Source: Evansella caseinilytica (lineage in GTDB: Bacteria > Bacillota > Bacilli > Bacillales > Salisediminibacteriaceae). Taken from it: 64,000 nucleotides of DNA. Position numbers and translations under genes: made by a program. The stretch lies in assembly GCF_900107275.1 (NCBI RefSeq), contig NZ_FNPI01000019.1:1-64000 (forward strand), given 5' to 3'. A model generated the notes under the pieces. The model was not told where the DNA came from. It did not search any database and was given only the letters and a program-made list of their open reading frames with translations. This document shows, one piece after another, positions 28,198-39,089 of the stretch. Each line of letters begins with the position of its first letter. Within the stretch, counting starts at the first letter, position 1.

Positions 28198-28214
28198 TTT
28201 AGTTTACATAATAT
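28198..28214. repeat. 17-bp direct repeat, right copy
   Basis: Identical to 23869-23885 in the same orientation. It lies 20 bp upstream of the 29-residue gene. Confidence 0.6.
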
Positions 28215-28248
28215 TTTTATGGTAAATAATTAAGATCATATGTCATGT

Positions 28249-28281
28249 ACTAAGTGTATTACTTTGAATAATACACTTAGT
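28249..28281. repeat. 13-bp perfect inverted repeat upstream of operon 3
   Basis: ACTAAGTGTATTA and TAATACACTTAGT flank a 7-nt centre. There is no T-run, so an operator is as likely as a terminator. On the minus strand it lies about 70 bp before the 29-residue gene. Confidence 0.5.
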
Positions 28282-28312
28282 ATCATAGTATCTGGAGTTG
28301 AAATTGTCAATA

Positions 28313-28345
28313 AAAAAGTTCGGGGAAAAGGTCCCCGAACTTTTT
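28313..28345 (-). terminator. terminator after parC
   Basis: AAAAAGTTCGGGG pairs with CCCCGAACTTTTT over a 7-nt loop. It lies about 90 bp beyond the parC stop and its core resembles the GGGGACATGGTCCCC palindrome after rnpB. A second small hairpin (TTGGCA/TGCCAA) lies at 28361-28379. Confidence 0.75.
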
Positions 28346-28436
28346 GTGAAAAACGAACCCTTGGCATGTTTTTTGCCAAAGGCTCGTTTTAAACGGTTGT
28401 TTAAAATTGTCGAAGGAGCTAGCTTATCGTCTCCTT

Positions 28437-30956
28437 TTAAAACAGCTTTGTCTGATTATTGTTATCGTCGGTATCAAATGTCACCTTGTCCGGCGGCGCA
28501 GCTTCATTCGCATCATTCTTTACTGTGTTGCCATCTTCTCCAGGCTCATACCAGACATCTGCTACTTCTCCCGTTTCTGTCGTATCCAGCAAGAATGAAC
28601 CGTTAGTATAGCGGTCACTGTGGCGAACAGTGCTGACATCTACTGCTTCCTGCATGCCTTTTTCGCCCTCCATCCATACTTTCCCGTTTTTCTTCACTGC
28701 TAAGAGGGCCGCAACGCGATGAGGGTAACGTTTCAGTTCCTTCAGCATCACTAAGCCGCGCTTAGCGCGAGAGCTCTTTTCAAAAGCAGACAGTTTCATT
28801 TTTTTGTATGCCGCGCGCTGAGTAACAAGGAATAAATTCTGATTTTCTCCCTCAGGGAAAGTAAGACTAGCCACAACAAAGTCATCCGCTTTTAAATTGA
28901 TCGCTTTCACCCCTGCTGTCCGCTGTCCGGTAACACCTACTTCCTCCTCGGAATACCATAAGCCGAAGCCGTTGTGAGTCGCAATAAAGACGTCCTGATG
29001 GCCATCGGTCAATGCTGCATGAATGACTTCATCGTCTTTTTTCAGCTTGATCGCCATCAGCGCTTTCGAGTTTCTTTGCGCTTTATATTCAGAAAGCACC
29101 GTTCGCTTGATCATTCCGTTTTTCGTAGTAAACAGAAGATACCGCTCTTCTGTAAAGTCCTTCACAGGAATTGCCGAAATAATTTCATCGCCGCTGTCCA
29201 TCGTAATGATGTTCGCTACATGCTGCCCGCTGTCCTTCCAGCGGATTTCCGGCATTTGATGAACCGGCAAAAATAAAAACGAACCCTTTAGCGTAAACAG
29301 CATTAACGTGTCTGTCGTATTCATCTCCATGGAATGAAGGAGCCTGTCCGTTTCTTTCATTCCCGGTGGTTCCCCGTTCGATGCCGCGTAGGAGCGTAAA
29401 CTTGTCCGTTTAACATATCCTTCCTTCGTCACGGTCACCATCACATCTTCCGCCGGAACAACGACTTCGAGATTAATTTTCAAATCTTCAATTTCCTGTT
29501 CAATCGCTGTGCGGCGCTCATCGGCATACTTCTTCTTAGTATCTTTTAGTTCCCGCTTAATTTCACCGATCAGCTTCGCTTCACTGGCTAGAATGCTTTC
29601 CAGCTTGTCGATTTGTTTTTGTAATTCAGCCGCTTCCTCCTGCAACGTTGTCACGTCCGTATTTGTCAGCCGGTACAGCTGCAACGTAACGATGGCCTCC
29701 GCCTGCGGTTCTGTAAAGCCATAGGCGGCTTGCAGCCGATCTTTAGCATCCTTTTTATCCTTCGAGGAACGTATTGTTTGAATCACGTCATCGAGAATAG
29801 AAATCGCTTTGATCAAGCCTTCCACAATATGCGCCCGCTCTTTTGCTTTCGTCAAATCATACGTTGTGCGGCGGGTGACGACCGCTTTTTGATGACCGAT
29901 ATACGATGCCAGCATCTGCTTCAAGCCGAGCAGCTTAGGCGTTTTATTAGAAATCGCAACCATATTAAAATTATAGGTTACTTGTAAATCAGTATTTTTG
30001 TAGAGGAAATGAAGAATCCCCTGTGCGTCCGCATCCTTTTTCAATTCCACGACAATGCTTAAACCAGTGCGGTCTGTATCGTCCCGCACTTCGGCAATCC
30101 CGTCCACTTTTTTGTCGATGCGAAGTTCGTCGATTTTTTTCACCAGGTTGGCTTTGTTGACTTCATAAGGTATTTCGTTAATGACAATTTGCTGTCTGCC
30201 GCCGCGCAAGTCTTCCACTTTCGCTTTGCCGCGCAAAACGATTTTACCTTTGCCTGTTTCGTAAGCCTTTTTCAATCCTTCGGCTCCCTGAATGATGCCT
30301 CCGGTTGGGAAATCCGGCCCTTTTATGTGCGCCATTAACTCATCCAAGGTACAGTCAGGCTTCTCCATTTGCAAAATAGCCGCATCGATGACCTCTCCAA
30401 GATGGTGCGGCGGAATGTCCGTTGCATATCCGCTGGAAATTCCCGTTGACCCGTTGACAAGCAAATTAGGATAGCGGGAAGGCAATACTACCGGTTCGGT
30501 GTCGGAATCATCAAAGTTAGGCATAAAATCCACTGTATTTTTATCAATATCTCTCAAGAGCTCCGAAGAAATCGAAGATAATCTCGCCTCTGTATAACGC
30601 ATCGCCGCAGGGGGATCACCGTCAATCGATCCATTGTTTCCATGCATCTCCACCAGCAGGTGACGCATTTTCCAGTCCTGACTCAGACGAATCATCGCGT
30701 CATATACCGATGAATCTCCGTGCGGATGATAGTTCCCGATGACATTACCGACGGTTTTCGCCGATTTTCTAAACGGCTTATCGGCGGTGTTCCGGTCCAC
30801 ATGCATTGCATATAAAATTCTCCGCTGAACCGGCTTCAGGCCGTCCCGCGCATCCGGTAACGCACGATCCTGTATGATATATTTACTGTAACGTCCAAAC
30901 CTGTCTCCAATGACATCTTCCAGTGGCAGGTCTAAATAACGATCTTTCTCCTGCAA
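28437..30956 (-). CDS. parC: DNA topoisomerase IV subunit A
   Basis: The 839-residue subunit cuts and rejoins DNA to unlink daughter chromosomes. The winged-helix domain has NYHPHGDSSVYDAM and the catalytic Tyr121 in AAMRYTEARLS; a coiled-coil arm and six-bladed C-terminal propeller follow. Length fits the ParC/GrlA class, and the C-terminal GyrA-box QRRGGRG is absent, which separates it from GyrA. The serine at 83, often altered in quinolone resistance, is the ordinary residue. It starts at TTG with GAGGAGG, 3 bp after parE. Confidence 0.95.
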   Translation of the reverse strand: MQEKDRYLDLPLEDVIGDRFGRYSKYIIQDRALPDARDGLKPVQRRILYAMHVDRNTADKPFRKSAKTVGNVIGNYHPHGDSSVYDAMIRLSQDWKMRHLLVEMHGNNGSIDGDPPAAMRYTEARLSSISSELLRDIDKNTVDFMPNFDDSDTEPVVLPSRYPNLLVNGSTGISSGYATDIPPHHLGEVIDAAILQMEKPDCTLDELMAHIKGPDFPTGGIIQGAEGLKKAYETGKGKIVLRGKAKVEDLRGGRQQIVINEIPYEVNKANLVKKIDELRIDKKVDGIAEVRDDTDRTGLSIVVELKKDADAQGILHFLYKNTDLQVTYNFNMVAISNKTPKLLGLKQMLASYIGHQKAVVTRRTTYDLTKAKERAHIVEGLIKAISILDDVIQTIRSSKDKKDAKDRLQAAYGFTEPQAEAIVTLQLYRLTNTDVTTLQEEAAELQKQIDKLESILASEAKLIGEIKRELKDTKKKYADERRTAIEQEIEDLKINLEVVVPAEDVMVTVTKEGYVKRTSLRSYAASNGEPPGMKETDRLLHSMEMNTTDTLMLFTLKGSFLFLPVHQMPEIRWKDSGQHVANIITMDSGDEIISAIPVKDFTEERYLLFTTKNGMIKRTVLSEYKAQRNSKALMAIKLKKDDEVIHAALTDGHQDVFIATHNGFGLWYSEEEVGVTGQRTAGVKAINLKADDFVVASLTFPEGENQNLFLVTQRAAYKKMKLSAFEKSSRAKRGLVMLKELKRYPHRVAALLAVKKNGKVWMEGEKGMQEAVDVSTVRHSDRYTNGSFLLDTTETGEVADVWYEPGEDGNTVKNDANEAAPPDKVTFDTDDNNNQTKLF

Positions 30957-30959
30957 GGA

Positions 30960-32936
<1,977 letters not shown>

Positions 32937-33042
32937 TCAATTCCTTCTCCCTTCTTCATCAAGACGAACGATAAAACTACTATATACAATAACACAACCT
33001 GTTTTTTCTTTCGATATGTTCCAAAGAAAAAAGTTTAAGTGG

Positions 33043-33078
33043 ATGTGCAAAAAGATCGGTTTTAATCTTTTTGCACAT
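33043..33078. repeat. solo GTGCAAAAAGAT hairpin
   Basis: ATGTGCAAAAAGAT and ATCTTTTTGCACAT form a perfect 14-bp stem around CGGTTTTA. The same stem end and loop occur at 57941-57984 and, inverted in the loop, at 50074-50109. It lies in the 285-bp gap between yneT's terminator and parE. Confidence 0.65.
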
Positions 33079-33216
33079 ATTGAAGTGTGTGTTATAAAAA
33101 TCGCTGCTTATCTATTGAACTCTTGTTTCCGATGTAACGTACTTTTTCACCTGTCAGTACTCATTACATTAAAATAGGTTGATCTTGTTTGTCAATTTTT
33201 TGTTTGAAAATACAAG

Positions 33217-33256
33217 AAAAATGGTCACTTATTCTCTACTTTCCGTGACCATTTTT
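33217..33256 (-). terminator. terminator after yneT
   Basis: AAAAATGGTCAC pairs with GTGACCATTTTT; the minus strand reads into T-rich sequence. It ends 10 bp before the yneT stop. Confidence 0.8.
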
Positions 33257-33266
33257 CCATTTACGG

Positions 33267-33674
33267 CTATCTTGTCAAAGCGTGTTCCACTTTAATACAG
33301 CGATCCATAATAACCGTCATCCCCGCGTTTTTTGCAATCTCATATGCTTCTTCATTTTCGAGTCCCAGCTGGCACCAAAAGACATCCGCTTTCACAGCCG
33401 CGGCATCTCGGGCAACCTCGGGCAAAAATTCATTTTTTCGGAAAACATTGATGATGTCTACCGGTCGGGTTAACTCCTTTAAAGAGGCGAGAGCGGGAAT
33501 CCCGAACACTTCATCGATGGTGGGATTCACCGGTATAATTTCGTAACCGGCATGCTGCAGCGCAGCGGCAATCTGGTACGACGTTCTCTCAGGATTATTC
33601 GACAATCCGACGATGGCAATGACTTTGGCCCGGTCTAAAATTTGTTTTATTTCTTCCCGGCTTGGGTTTTCCAT
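33267..33674 (-). CDS. yneT: CoA-binding domain protein, YneT-like
   Basis: The 135-residue protein is a single CoA-binding Rossmann domain (AKVIAIVGLSNNPERTSYQIA, YEIIPVNPTIDEVFG, DVFWCQLGLENEEAYEIAKN, MDRCIKVEHALT). The ATG at 33674 has AAGGAGG. The position upstream of parE-parC is that of B. subtilis yneT. The physiological role is unknown. Confidence 0.88.
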   Translation of the reverse strand: MENPSREEIKQILDRAKVIAIVGLSNNPERTSYQIAAALQHAGYEIIPVNPTIDEVFGIPALASLKELTRPVDIINVFRKNEFLPEVARDAAAVKADVFWCQLGLENEEAYEIAKNAGMTVIMDRCIKVEHALTR

Positions 33675-33717
33675 TTGCTTTCCTCCTTGCGACAATTTAT
33701 TTTGTTATTGTCTCTTC

Positions 33718-34143
33718 TTATTTTACTATTAATACTGGACACGCCGCTCGTTTCGCGACTTTATGACTCACACTTCCCAGGACAAATTGCTGAAAGCTGT
33801 TTAACCCCCGGCTTCCAATGACCACGAGATCATAGTTTCCCTCATTCGCTTCCCGGACGATGGCAGGGCCTGGATCTCCGAAAAGATGAATCGTTTCCAG
33901 CGAAATTTTGTTGGCGCGTATTTCACTTTCAATCGGTGCAATTTTCGCTTTGCGTGCTTCCGGTATGTCTTTTCGTGGGTTCATCTGTTCATCAAGTACA
34001 TCCGCGCGGCTGGGAATCGTATCGACTACATGAATCACCGTGATGGAAGCGCCTTCAATTTTCTTTGCTAAAACAACGGCCTTTTCCATCGCCCGCACAG
34101 AATGATCAGAACCGTCAGCAGCCAGTAATATTTTTTGAAACAT
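33718..34143 (-). CDS. universal stress protein (UspA family)
   Basis: The 141-residue protein has the Usp fold with QKILLAADGSDHSVRAMEKA at the start and the ATP-binding signature GSRGLNSFQQFVLGSVSHKVA. The ATG at 34143 follows GGGAGGG; the upstream extension to 34233 is not needed. It stands 23 bp beyond yneT's upstream side on the same strand but probably has its own promoter. Its stress signal is unknown. Confidence 0.9.
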   Translation of the reverse strand: MFQKILLAADGSDHSVRAMEKAVVLAKKIEGASITVIHVVDTIPSRADVLDEQMNPRKDIPEARKAKIAPIESEIRANKISLETIHLFGDPGPAIVREANEGNYDLVVIGSRGLNSFQQFVLGSVSHKVAKRAACPVLIVK

Positions 34144-34558
34144 ACTGATCCCTCCCTGATTTCTTGTCCACTGCTCGAAAGGTGTATATTTTCTACAGCT
34201 GGCAATCCTTGACTGTCGCAGTACGTGTATCAAGGATCACTTAATAAAACAGGATGATGCTTGCTCATAGACATGTATAATCATTCATTCCATAATCAAC
34301 GGCAAAAACCCTTCTTTTTTAGCCTATTCCGCAGGCTCGGATTTTATTTTCAGACATAGAAGACCAGTCGCTGCAGTGATGGCAGGAAGACCTGCTTTGT
34401 TTCCTCCATTCGTTGTTGGTTGATTGCATGTTTTTGTTTTCAATACGGTACGTGAAATATTATTTTAGTTGGATCAAGTTGTTTTTTTCAGGGCAAACAG
34501 CGCCAGCCGCCTGCAAACAAAACGGGCGGCATGGCGCTGTTCAAGCATGAGGAAGCAA
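34144..34558. other. gene-free stretch with one terminator
   Basis: I see no coding frame. The right end holds the terminator of the carboxypeptidase gene (34497-34541); the promoter of the stress protein gene must lie in the left part but no clear -35/-10 pair stands out. Confidence 0.5.
34497..34541 (-). terminator. terminator after the M32 carboxypeptidase gene
   Basis: AACAGCGCC.GCCGCC pairs with GGCGGC.TGGCGCTGTT (one bulged base on each side). It lies 18 bp past the stop. Confidence 0.75.
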
Positions 34559-36070
34559 TCAGGAAAGCTTGTATACTTCACGGTATTTTGCTTTTAAATA
34601 GTCGATGAGGTGCGTTGCGTTAACTCCTTCTCCGGTCACATCGGCAAGAATCTCCAGCGGCTGCTTGCTCTTTCCGTGCTGGTGGACGTTCGCCGTCAGC
34701 CACTGTTTGACCGGACCAAGGCTGCCTTCCCGCAGTAATTGTTCGAAATTGGACAACTCTTTGTCCATGGCGTTTTTCAGTTGGGCTGCATATACGTATC
34801 CGAGGGCATATGACGGAAAATAGCCGAAAGAACCGCCGGCCCAGTGAACATCCTGCAGCACCCCCTCCGCATCGTTTGCCGGTCGTATGCCGAGCAACTC
34901 CTCCATTTTATCGTTCCATGCCGCCGGAAGATCTTTCACTTCAAGATCGCCGTTAATCAGCGCTTTTTCCAGCTCATAGCGTAAAATAATGTGCAGGGAG
35001 TACGTCATTTCGTCGGCCTCGATGCGGATGAAGGACGGTCCCGCTACGTTAATGCCGCGATAAAACGCATCAACATCCACACCGTCAAACTGACCGGCGG
35101 AATGTTGCTTGAGCAGGTCATAGTGCTTTTCCCAAAATGCCTTGTTGCGACCGACGAAATTTTCCCAAAATAGTGATTGCGATTCATGAATCCCCATTGA
35201 AGTACCGGTACACAGCGGGGTGCCGACGAACTTCGTATCGATGTTTTGCTCATAAAGGGCATGACCGCCTTCGTGAATCGTACCGAACACGGCGGAGCGG
35301 AAATCGTGCTCATCATATTTCGTTGTCACGCGGACATCCCCCGGATTTAAGCCGATGGCAAACGGGTGAACGGTTGTATCCAGACGGCCGGCATCAAAAT
35401 CATACTGCATGCTTTTTAGAATTTCGATGCTTACGTCCCGCTGCTTCGCTGCCGGAAAGCGGTGGAACAAAAAGTCCGTTTTCGGCTGATAAGCTGAGTC
35501 TGCCACCGCTTTCACAAGCGGCACGATCTCTTCCCTGAGCTTGCCGAACACTTCGTCAATAATATCGACGGTCAACCCAGGTTCATAATCATCCAGCAGC
35601 GCGTTGTACTTATTTCCTTCATATCCGACCCATTCCACGTATTTCCTGTTATAGTCGACGATTTGCTCCAAGTAAGGGCGGAATGCGGAAAAATCGGCAT
35701 TGTGCTTCGCTTCTTCCCAAGCCGATTCCGCTTTTGCTGTTAAAATCACGTATTGCTCATACTCCTTCTCCGGCACGTTGGTTAATTTCTTCAACACTTT
35801 TTCACATTCTGCCACAGTTTTTTTGGTAACATCGTCCAACTGCTCCCATACTTTTCCTTCCCTTAATTCTAATAAATACGATTTCATCTCGGCGGATGTG
35901 TGCATGCGGAACACTTCTGAAGATAGCATGCCGAGAACTTCCGAACGCTGCTCCACCCCTTTTTTCGGTGCACCGGTGCGCAAATCCCATGCCAACACAC
36001 CAATAGCTTCTCGGTAATTTGTCATTTTTTTGACATACTCACGGAATTGTTGCTCAAGTTGATTGCCCAT
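34559..36070 (-). CDS. ypwA: metallocarboxypeptidase, M32 (Taq) family
   Basis: The 503-residue enzyme removes C-terminal residues from peptides in the cytoplasm. The zinc motif is IHEGGHALYEQ, with the distant ligand in HESQSLFWEN, and DVRVTTKYDEHDFRSAVFGTI and the C-terminal HWAGGSFGYFPSYALGYVYA are family blocks. The ATG at 36070 follows AAAGGGG; a longer reading to 36127 has no site. Length is usual for the family. The symbol follows the B. subtilis member. Confidence 0.9.
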   Translation of the reverse strand: MGNQLEQQFREYVKKMTNYREAIGVLAWDLRTGAPKKGVEQRSEVLGMLSSEVFRMHTSAEMKSYLLELREGKVWEQLDDVTKKTVAECEKVLKKLTNVPEKEYEQYVILTAKAESAWEEAKHNADFSAFRPYLEQIVDYNRKYVEWVGYEGNKYNALLDDYEPGLTVDIIDEVFGKLREEIVPLVKAVADSAYQPKTDFLFHRFPAAKQRDVSIEILKSMQYDFDAGRLDTTVHPFAIGLNPGDVRVTTKYDEHDFRSAVFGTIHEGGHALYEQNIDTKFVGTPLCTGTSMGIHESQSLFWENFVGRNKAFWEKHYDLLKQHSAGQFDGVDVDAFYRGINVAGPSFIRIEADEMTYSLHIILRYELEKALINGDLEVKDLPAAWNDKMEELLGIRPANDAEGVLQDVHWAGGSFGYFPSYALGYVYAAQLKNAMDKELSNFEQLLREGSLGPVKQWLTANVHQHGKSKQPLEILADVTGEGVNATHLIDYLKAKYREVYKLS

Positions 36071-36270
36071 ATGTACCGTATCCCCTTTTCGTTCTTTACA
36101 GTTGTAAAGGTGTTTTTTATTTGCCATTCCATTATACTATACAGTTATTTTGCTCAGCCATCTATCTGTTTGCTGCGCTACACGCCGTCCGGTCAGAAGC
36201 GAAGCATATAGTTGCGAAATCGTCATCGTTTCGTTACGATTAGAAAAAACAGGAGGTGCCATCATCAACT

Positions 36271-36573
36271 ATGAAACTGACAGTGACAGAGCAGGCAGCT
36301 CAATTCTATATACAAGAAATGGGATTATCAGCAGGAGACAGCTTGACATTTTACGTCCGAGTGGGCGGTGTCGGCTCCGGAGGCTTTTCCGCGGGAATCG
36401 TTCAAGGGGAGCCGGATATTGATTATACAGTGACTCAAACAGCTGCGCTCCGTTTTTGCGTCACAAACGAGGACGAATGGTATTTCGACGGAATGACGAT
36501 CGATTATGATACAGACAAAGGCGAGCTGTTGTTTGCAAACCCGAAGATTGATGATGTGACAACCCCGCTTTAA
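36271..36573 (+). CDS. yneR: HesB/IscA-fold protein, YneR-like
   Basis: The 100-residue protein has the A-type fold (KLTVTEQAAQFYIQEMG, FYVRVGGVGSGGFSAGIV, WYFDGMTIDYD), but only one Cys, so it cannot be a classical iron-sulphur carrier. B. subtilis YneR has the same trait and sits in the same neighbourhood. AGGAGG lies 13-14 nt before the ATG at 36271, a rather long spacing; a GTG at 36256 overlaps the site. Confidence 0.85.
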   Translation: MKLTVTEQAAQFYIQEMGLSAGDSLTFYVRVGGVGSGGFSAGIVQGEPDIDYTVTQTAALRFCVTNEDEWYFDGMTIDYDTDKGELLFANPKIDDVTTPL

Positions 36574-36602
36574 CGGCAGGGAAAGGCCGCCGCACTTTGG
36601 AA

Positions 36603-36656
36603 AGCAGAAGGCAGGGCTGCTTAAGCTTTCTGCAAGCAGTACTTCTGCCTTCTGCT
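36603..36656 (+). terminator. terminator after yneR
   Basis: AGCAGAAGGCAG pairs with CTGCCTTCTGCT; an inner stem CTGCTT/AAGCAG lies inside the loop, and AGAAAAAATC follows. It is 30 bp after the stop. Confidence 0.65.
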
Positions 36657-36663
36657 AGAAAAA

Positions 36664-36835
36664 ATCCCAGTCTTCTTTTAGCAGCCAGCCAGTATATCAC
36701 TCGATCGTGATACTCGCCATTCAAGTATTCGTCATTGCGAATCTTTCCTTCTTCTTTGCAGCCCAGACGCAGAGGGATCGCTTTACTTCTAGTGTTTTTC
36801 GCTGCTGCATGCAGAACGATGCGTTGCAAGCACAC
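36664..36835 (-). pseudogene. C-terminal remnant of a GNAT acetyltransferase
   Basis: The minus strand reads LQRIVLHAAAKNTRSKAIP, then LRLGCKEEGKIRNDEYLNGE and YHDRVIYWLAAK, which is the last third of a RimL/YdaF-type acetyltransferase. Nothing resembling the first two thirds lies upstream, where moaA ends at 36880, and the frame runs on into unrelated sequence. It looks like a decayed, N-terminally truncated gene. Confidence 0.65.
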
Positions 36836-36879
36836 CCTGCAGCATCCCGCTTTCCGCGGAAATGTCCGCTAATCCAGCT

Positions 36880-37896
36880 CTAGCCGCCAATATGGGACAT
36901 TTCGATTTTTTTCATTTGCTGTTTATCTGTATTTTTTAATCTTTCCTCAGAATAGCGGTCGACACGATTTCCCCAGATCTCATTGATCCGGGCAACCAGC
37001 TCGTCGTCTGTGGCTCCGGAGCGCAGCAATGTTTTTATATCATGCCCTTCCGAAGCAAAAAGACAGGTTACGAGCTTGCCGTCTGCGGATAAACGTGCGC
37101 GTGTACAAGTGGAACAAAACGCATCTGTCACGGAAGAGATGATCCCGATTTCACTGCCGCCGTCTTTGTAGCGGAAACGATCCGCCACTTCTCCCGTGTA
37201 ATTGGCTTCCAGCGTCTCCAACGACAATTCCTTGTTAATGATCGAAAAAATTTCTTTTTTGCTGACAACATGATCCAGCTTCCAGCCGTTGGAATTACCA
37301 ACATCCATATATTCAATAAATCGCAGGATGACCCCGGTTTCTTTAAAATATTTTGCCATCGGCAGGATATCGTCATCATTCATTCCCCGCTTGACAACCA
37401 TGTTCAGCTTGACATCGAGGCCGGCTTCAACAGCTGCTTCAATACCGTCTAGCACTGTCCGAACGCCAATATTTCTGCCATTAATGTAACGGAATTTTTC
37501 GTCATTCAAGCTGTCAAGGCTGATCGTTACTCTTTTTAGACCAGCTTTTTTCAGTTCATCGGCATAGCGGGGAAGCAAGGAGCCGTTTGTTGTCATCGCG
37601 ATGTCCTCTATCCCGCTGCTCAGGCGGACCATGGCGATCAGCCTGCTTAAGTTTTGCCGCATTAATGGCTCCCCGCCGGTAATACGGATTTTTTCAATGC
37701 CTAATTTGCTTACAAACAGCTTGGAGAGATGAGCGATTTCTTCAAATGTCAGCACGTCGGATTTCGGCAAAAACTGAAAATCTTTATTAAAAATTTCCGG
37801 CGGCATACAATAGCGGCAGCGAAAATTACAGCGGTCCGTCACAGAGATGCGCAAATCCCGCAAAGGTCGACCTAAACGATCTTTGATTAATGTCAT
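36880..37896 (-). CDS. moaA: GTP 3',8-cyclase, molybdenum cofactor biosynthesis
   Basis: The 338-residue radical SAM enzyme converts GTP to 3',8-cyclo-dihydro-GTP with MoaC in the first step of molybdopterin synthesis. Cys23, Cys27 and Cys30 in [13 protein letters not shown] bind the first 4Fe-4S cluster; [20 protein letters not shown] binds the second; the C-terminal Gly-Gly in MSHIGG is intact. The product is needed by the xanthine dehydrogenase-type enzyme 24 kb away. No other moa gene is near. Confidence 0.95.
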   Translation of the reverse strand: MTLIKDRLGRPLRDLRISVTDRCNFRCRYCMPPEIFNKDFQFLPKSDVLTFEEIAHLSKLFVSKLGIEKIRITGGEPLMRQNLSRLIAMVRLSSGIEDIAMTTNGSLLPRYADELKKAGLKRVTISLDSLNDEKFRYINGRNIGVRTVLDGIEAAVEAGLDVKLNMVVKRGMNDDDILPMAKYFKETGVILRFIEYMDVGNSNGWKLDHVVSKKEIFSIINKELSLETLEANYTGEVADRFRYKDGGSEIGIISSVTDAFCSTCTRARLSADGKLVTCLFASEGHDIKTLLRSGATDDELVARINEIWGNRVDRYSEERLKNTDKQQMKKIEMSHIGG

Positions 37897-38688
37897 TATT
37901 TCATCCCCTTAGTTAGTCTTTATTATACTTCCTCTGTTTTTTACCAGACAAGGGAAAAAGAAAAAGATTCACTAATTCGATACAATCTACATATATAACT
38001 ATCAATTTAGTATTTATTAACTGAAACTCATGCTGTTCTGCTGTTTTGTACAGCTCGCCATACTGGGAATGCCCGGTCTTTTTGTCAAGCGAACAATGAA
38101 GTAGGAATTACTGGAATCACTTCCATTCTCAGCGCTTTGCACCAAGCGGACCGTTGAGCGTTTGTTTACGGGTAAGTCTCACCGATCCTTCTTCTCATTA
38201 TAAGTCATTGACGGAGCAAAAGATATCAGGAACGGATACTGCGTTGCTCTTCATGTTTCGTGTCCGTCCTGATCCGTCGATTGGAATGCGTTCATATAAC
38301 GCGGGAAACGAAAAAGGTGTCTTTCATCCCCGAAAGAATGAGCGACACCCTTGAAGCAACAGCAACTGACGCTTCTAACATTCCTGTGCATATCCCCAGT
38401 GGTTATTTCCAGTGATGCTCTCAAGTTCCGGTATATGCTTCCTCGCTAAATCATGTGGAAAGGAAGAATAGACTTGGAGATTTTATATGGAGTGGCGGGC
38501 ATAATAGCATGAATAGCGAAAGCCAATATCCCATGATACTGGTGTGTCATGCCCGCAGAGGCTCCATGTCAAATCGACGATGTTTCGATGATTTTTCTCT
38601 ATTCTCATACCAAATAGCGAAGAGCCCGGTATATCTCACCTGCTATCATTTCTGGAGTTATCGGCTGGGAAAGGAACGCCCGCAGGCA
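37897..38688. other. 792-bp stretch without a credible gene
   Basis: Frames here are short and have no ribosome site. Visible structures are an imperfect hairpin at 38227-38275 (arms ATCAGGaACGGA and TCCGTCCTGAT), a hairpin GGTGTCTTTCA..CGAAAG..GACACC around 38309-38352, and an imperfect long inverted repeat joining TGGAGTGGCGGGCAT near 38492 with ATGCCCGCAGAGGCTCCA near 38550. It may be a decayed repeat or gene region. Confidence 0.4.
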
Positions 38689-38934
38689 TTATTTCTTTGC
38701 TTCCTCGACCTGGTGCTCCAGTTTTTCAAGTAAATTTGCGGAAAACTGGACGAATTCCTCCGATATCTCATGCTGAAATGCCCGTTGCAGTTGAGATTTG
38801 GCAGCCTCAATGGCTTTCGTTGCATTTTCCAATTGCGCGGGATCCATGTTCATCGTAGCGTTGCCAACCGCTTTCTGCGCAGCTTTGACGGCCATTTCTA
38901 CCTGGTGGATATCGTTGAATGGTTCAGACATCAT
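38689..38934 (-). CDS. small helical protein, DUF2564-like
   Basis: The product is 81 residues from the ATG at 38934, which has AGGAGG seven bases upstream. It is almost wholly helical: HQVEMAVKAAQKAVGNATMN and LENATKAIEAAKSQLQRAFQ, ending LLEKLEHQVEEAKK. It resembles the small YpzA/DUF2564 proteins of Bacillus by memory. Function unknown. A long palindrome (38958-39019) lies directly upstream. Confidence 0.7.
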   Translation of the reverse strand: MMSEPFNDIHQVEMAVKAAQKAVGNATMNMDPAQLENATKAIEAAKSQLQRAFQHEISEEFVQFSANLLEKLEHQVEEAKK

Positions 38935-38957
38935 GCAATACCTCCTACTTCTTCTCT

Positions 38958-39019
38958 CAGGTGCCAGGCACTCTGTATCACTGTGCTGTTGCACAGACTA
39001 ACAGAGTGCCTGGCACCTG
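38958..39019. repeat. perfect 19-bp-arm palindrome of the GTGCCTGGCACC type
   Basis: Left arm CAGGTGCCAGGCACTCTGT and its exact complement at 39001-39019 enclose 24 nt that contain a second small stem (CTGTGC/GCACAG). Palindromes with the core GTGCCTGGCACC occur scattered in many Bacillales genomes as REP-like units. It sits between rlmL and the small helical gene. Confidence 0.7.
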
Positions 39020-39089
39020 CTTTTACCTCTTTACTATTTGCATATTATTGAAAACCATACCATTCACGATGAAACCACCATAGGTCTGT

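Noticed and set aside
38455-38733. 92-codon plus-strand frame
   Set aside because: No ribosome site, odd composition, overlaps the 3' end of the minus-strand helical gene, no family features.
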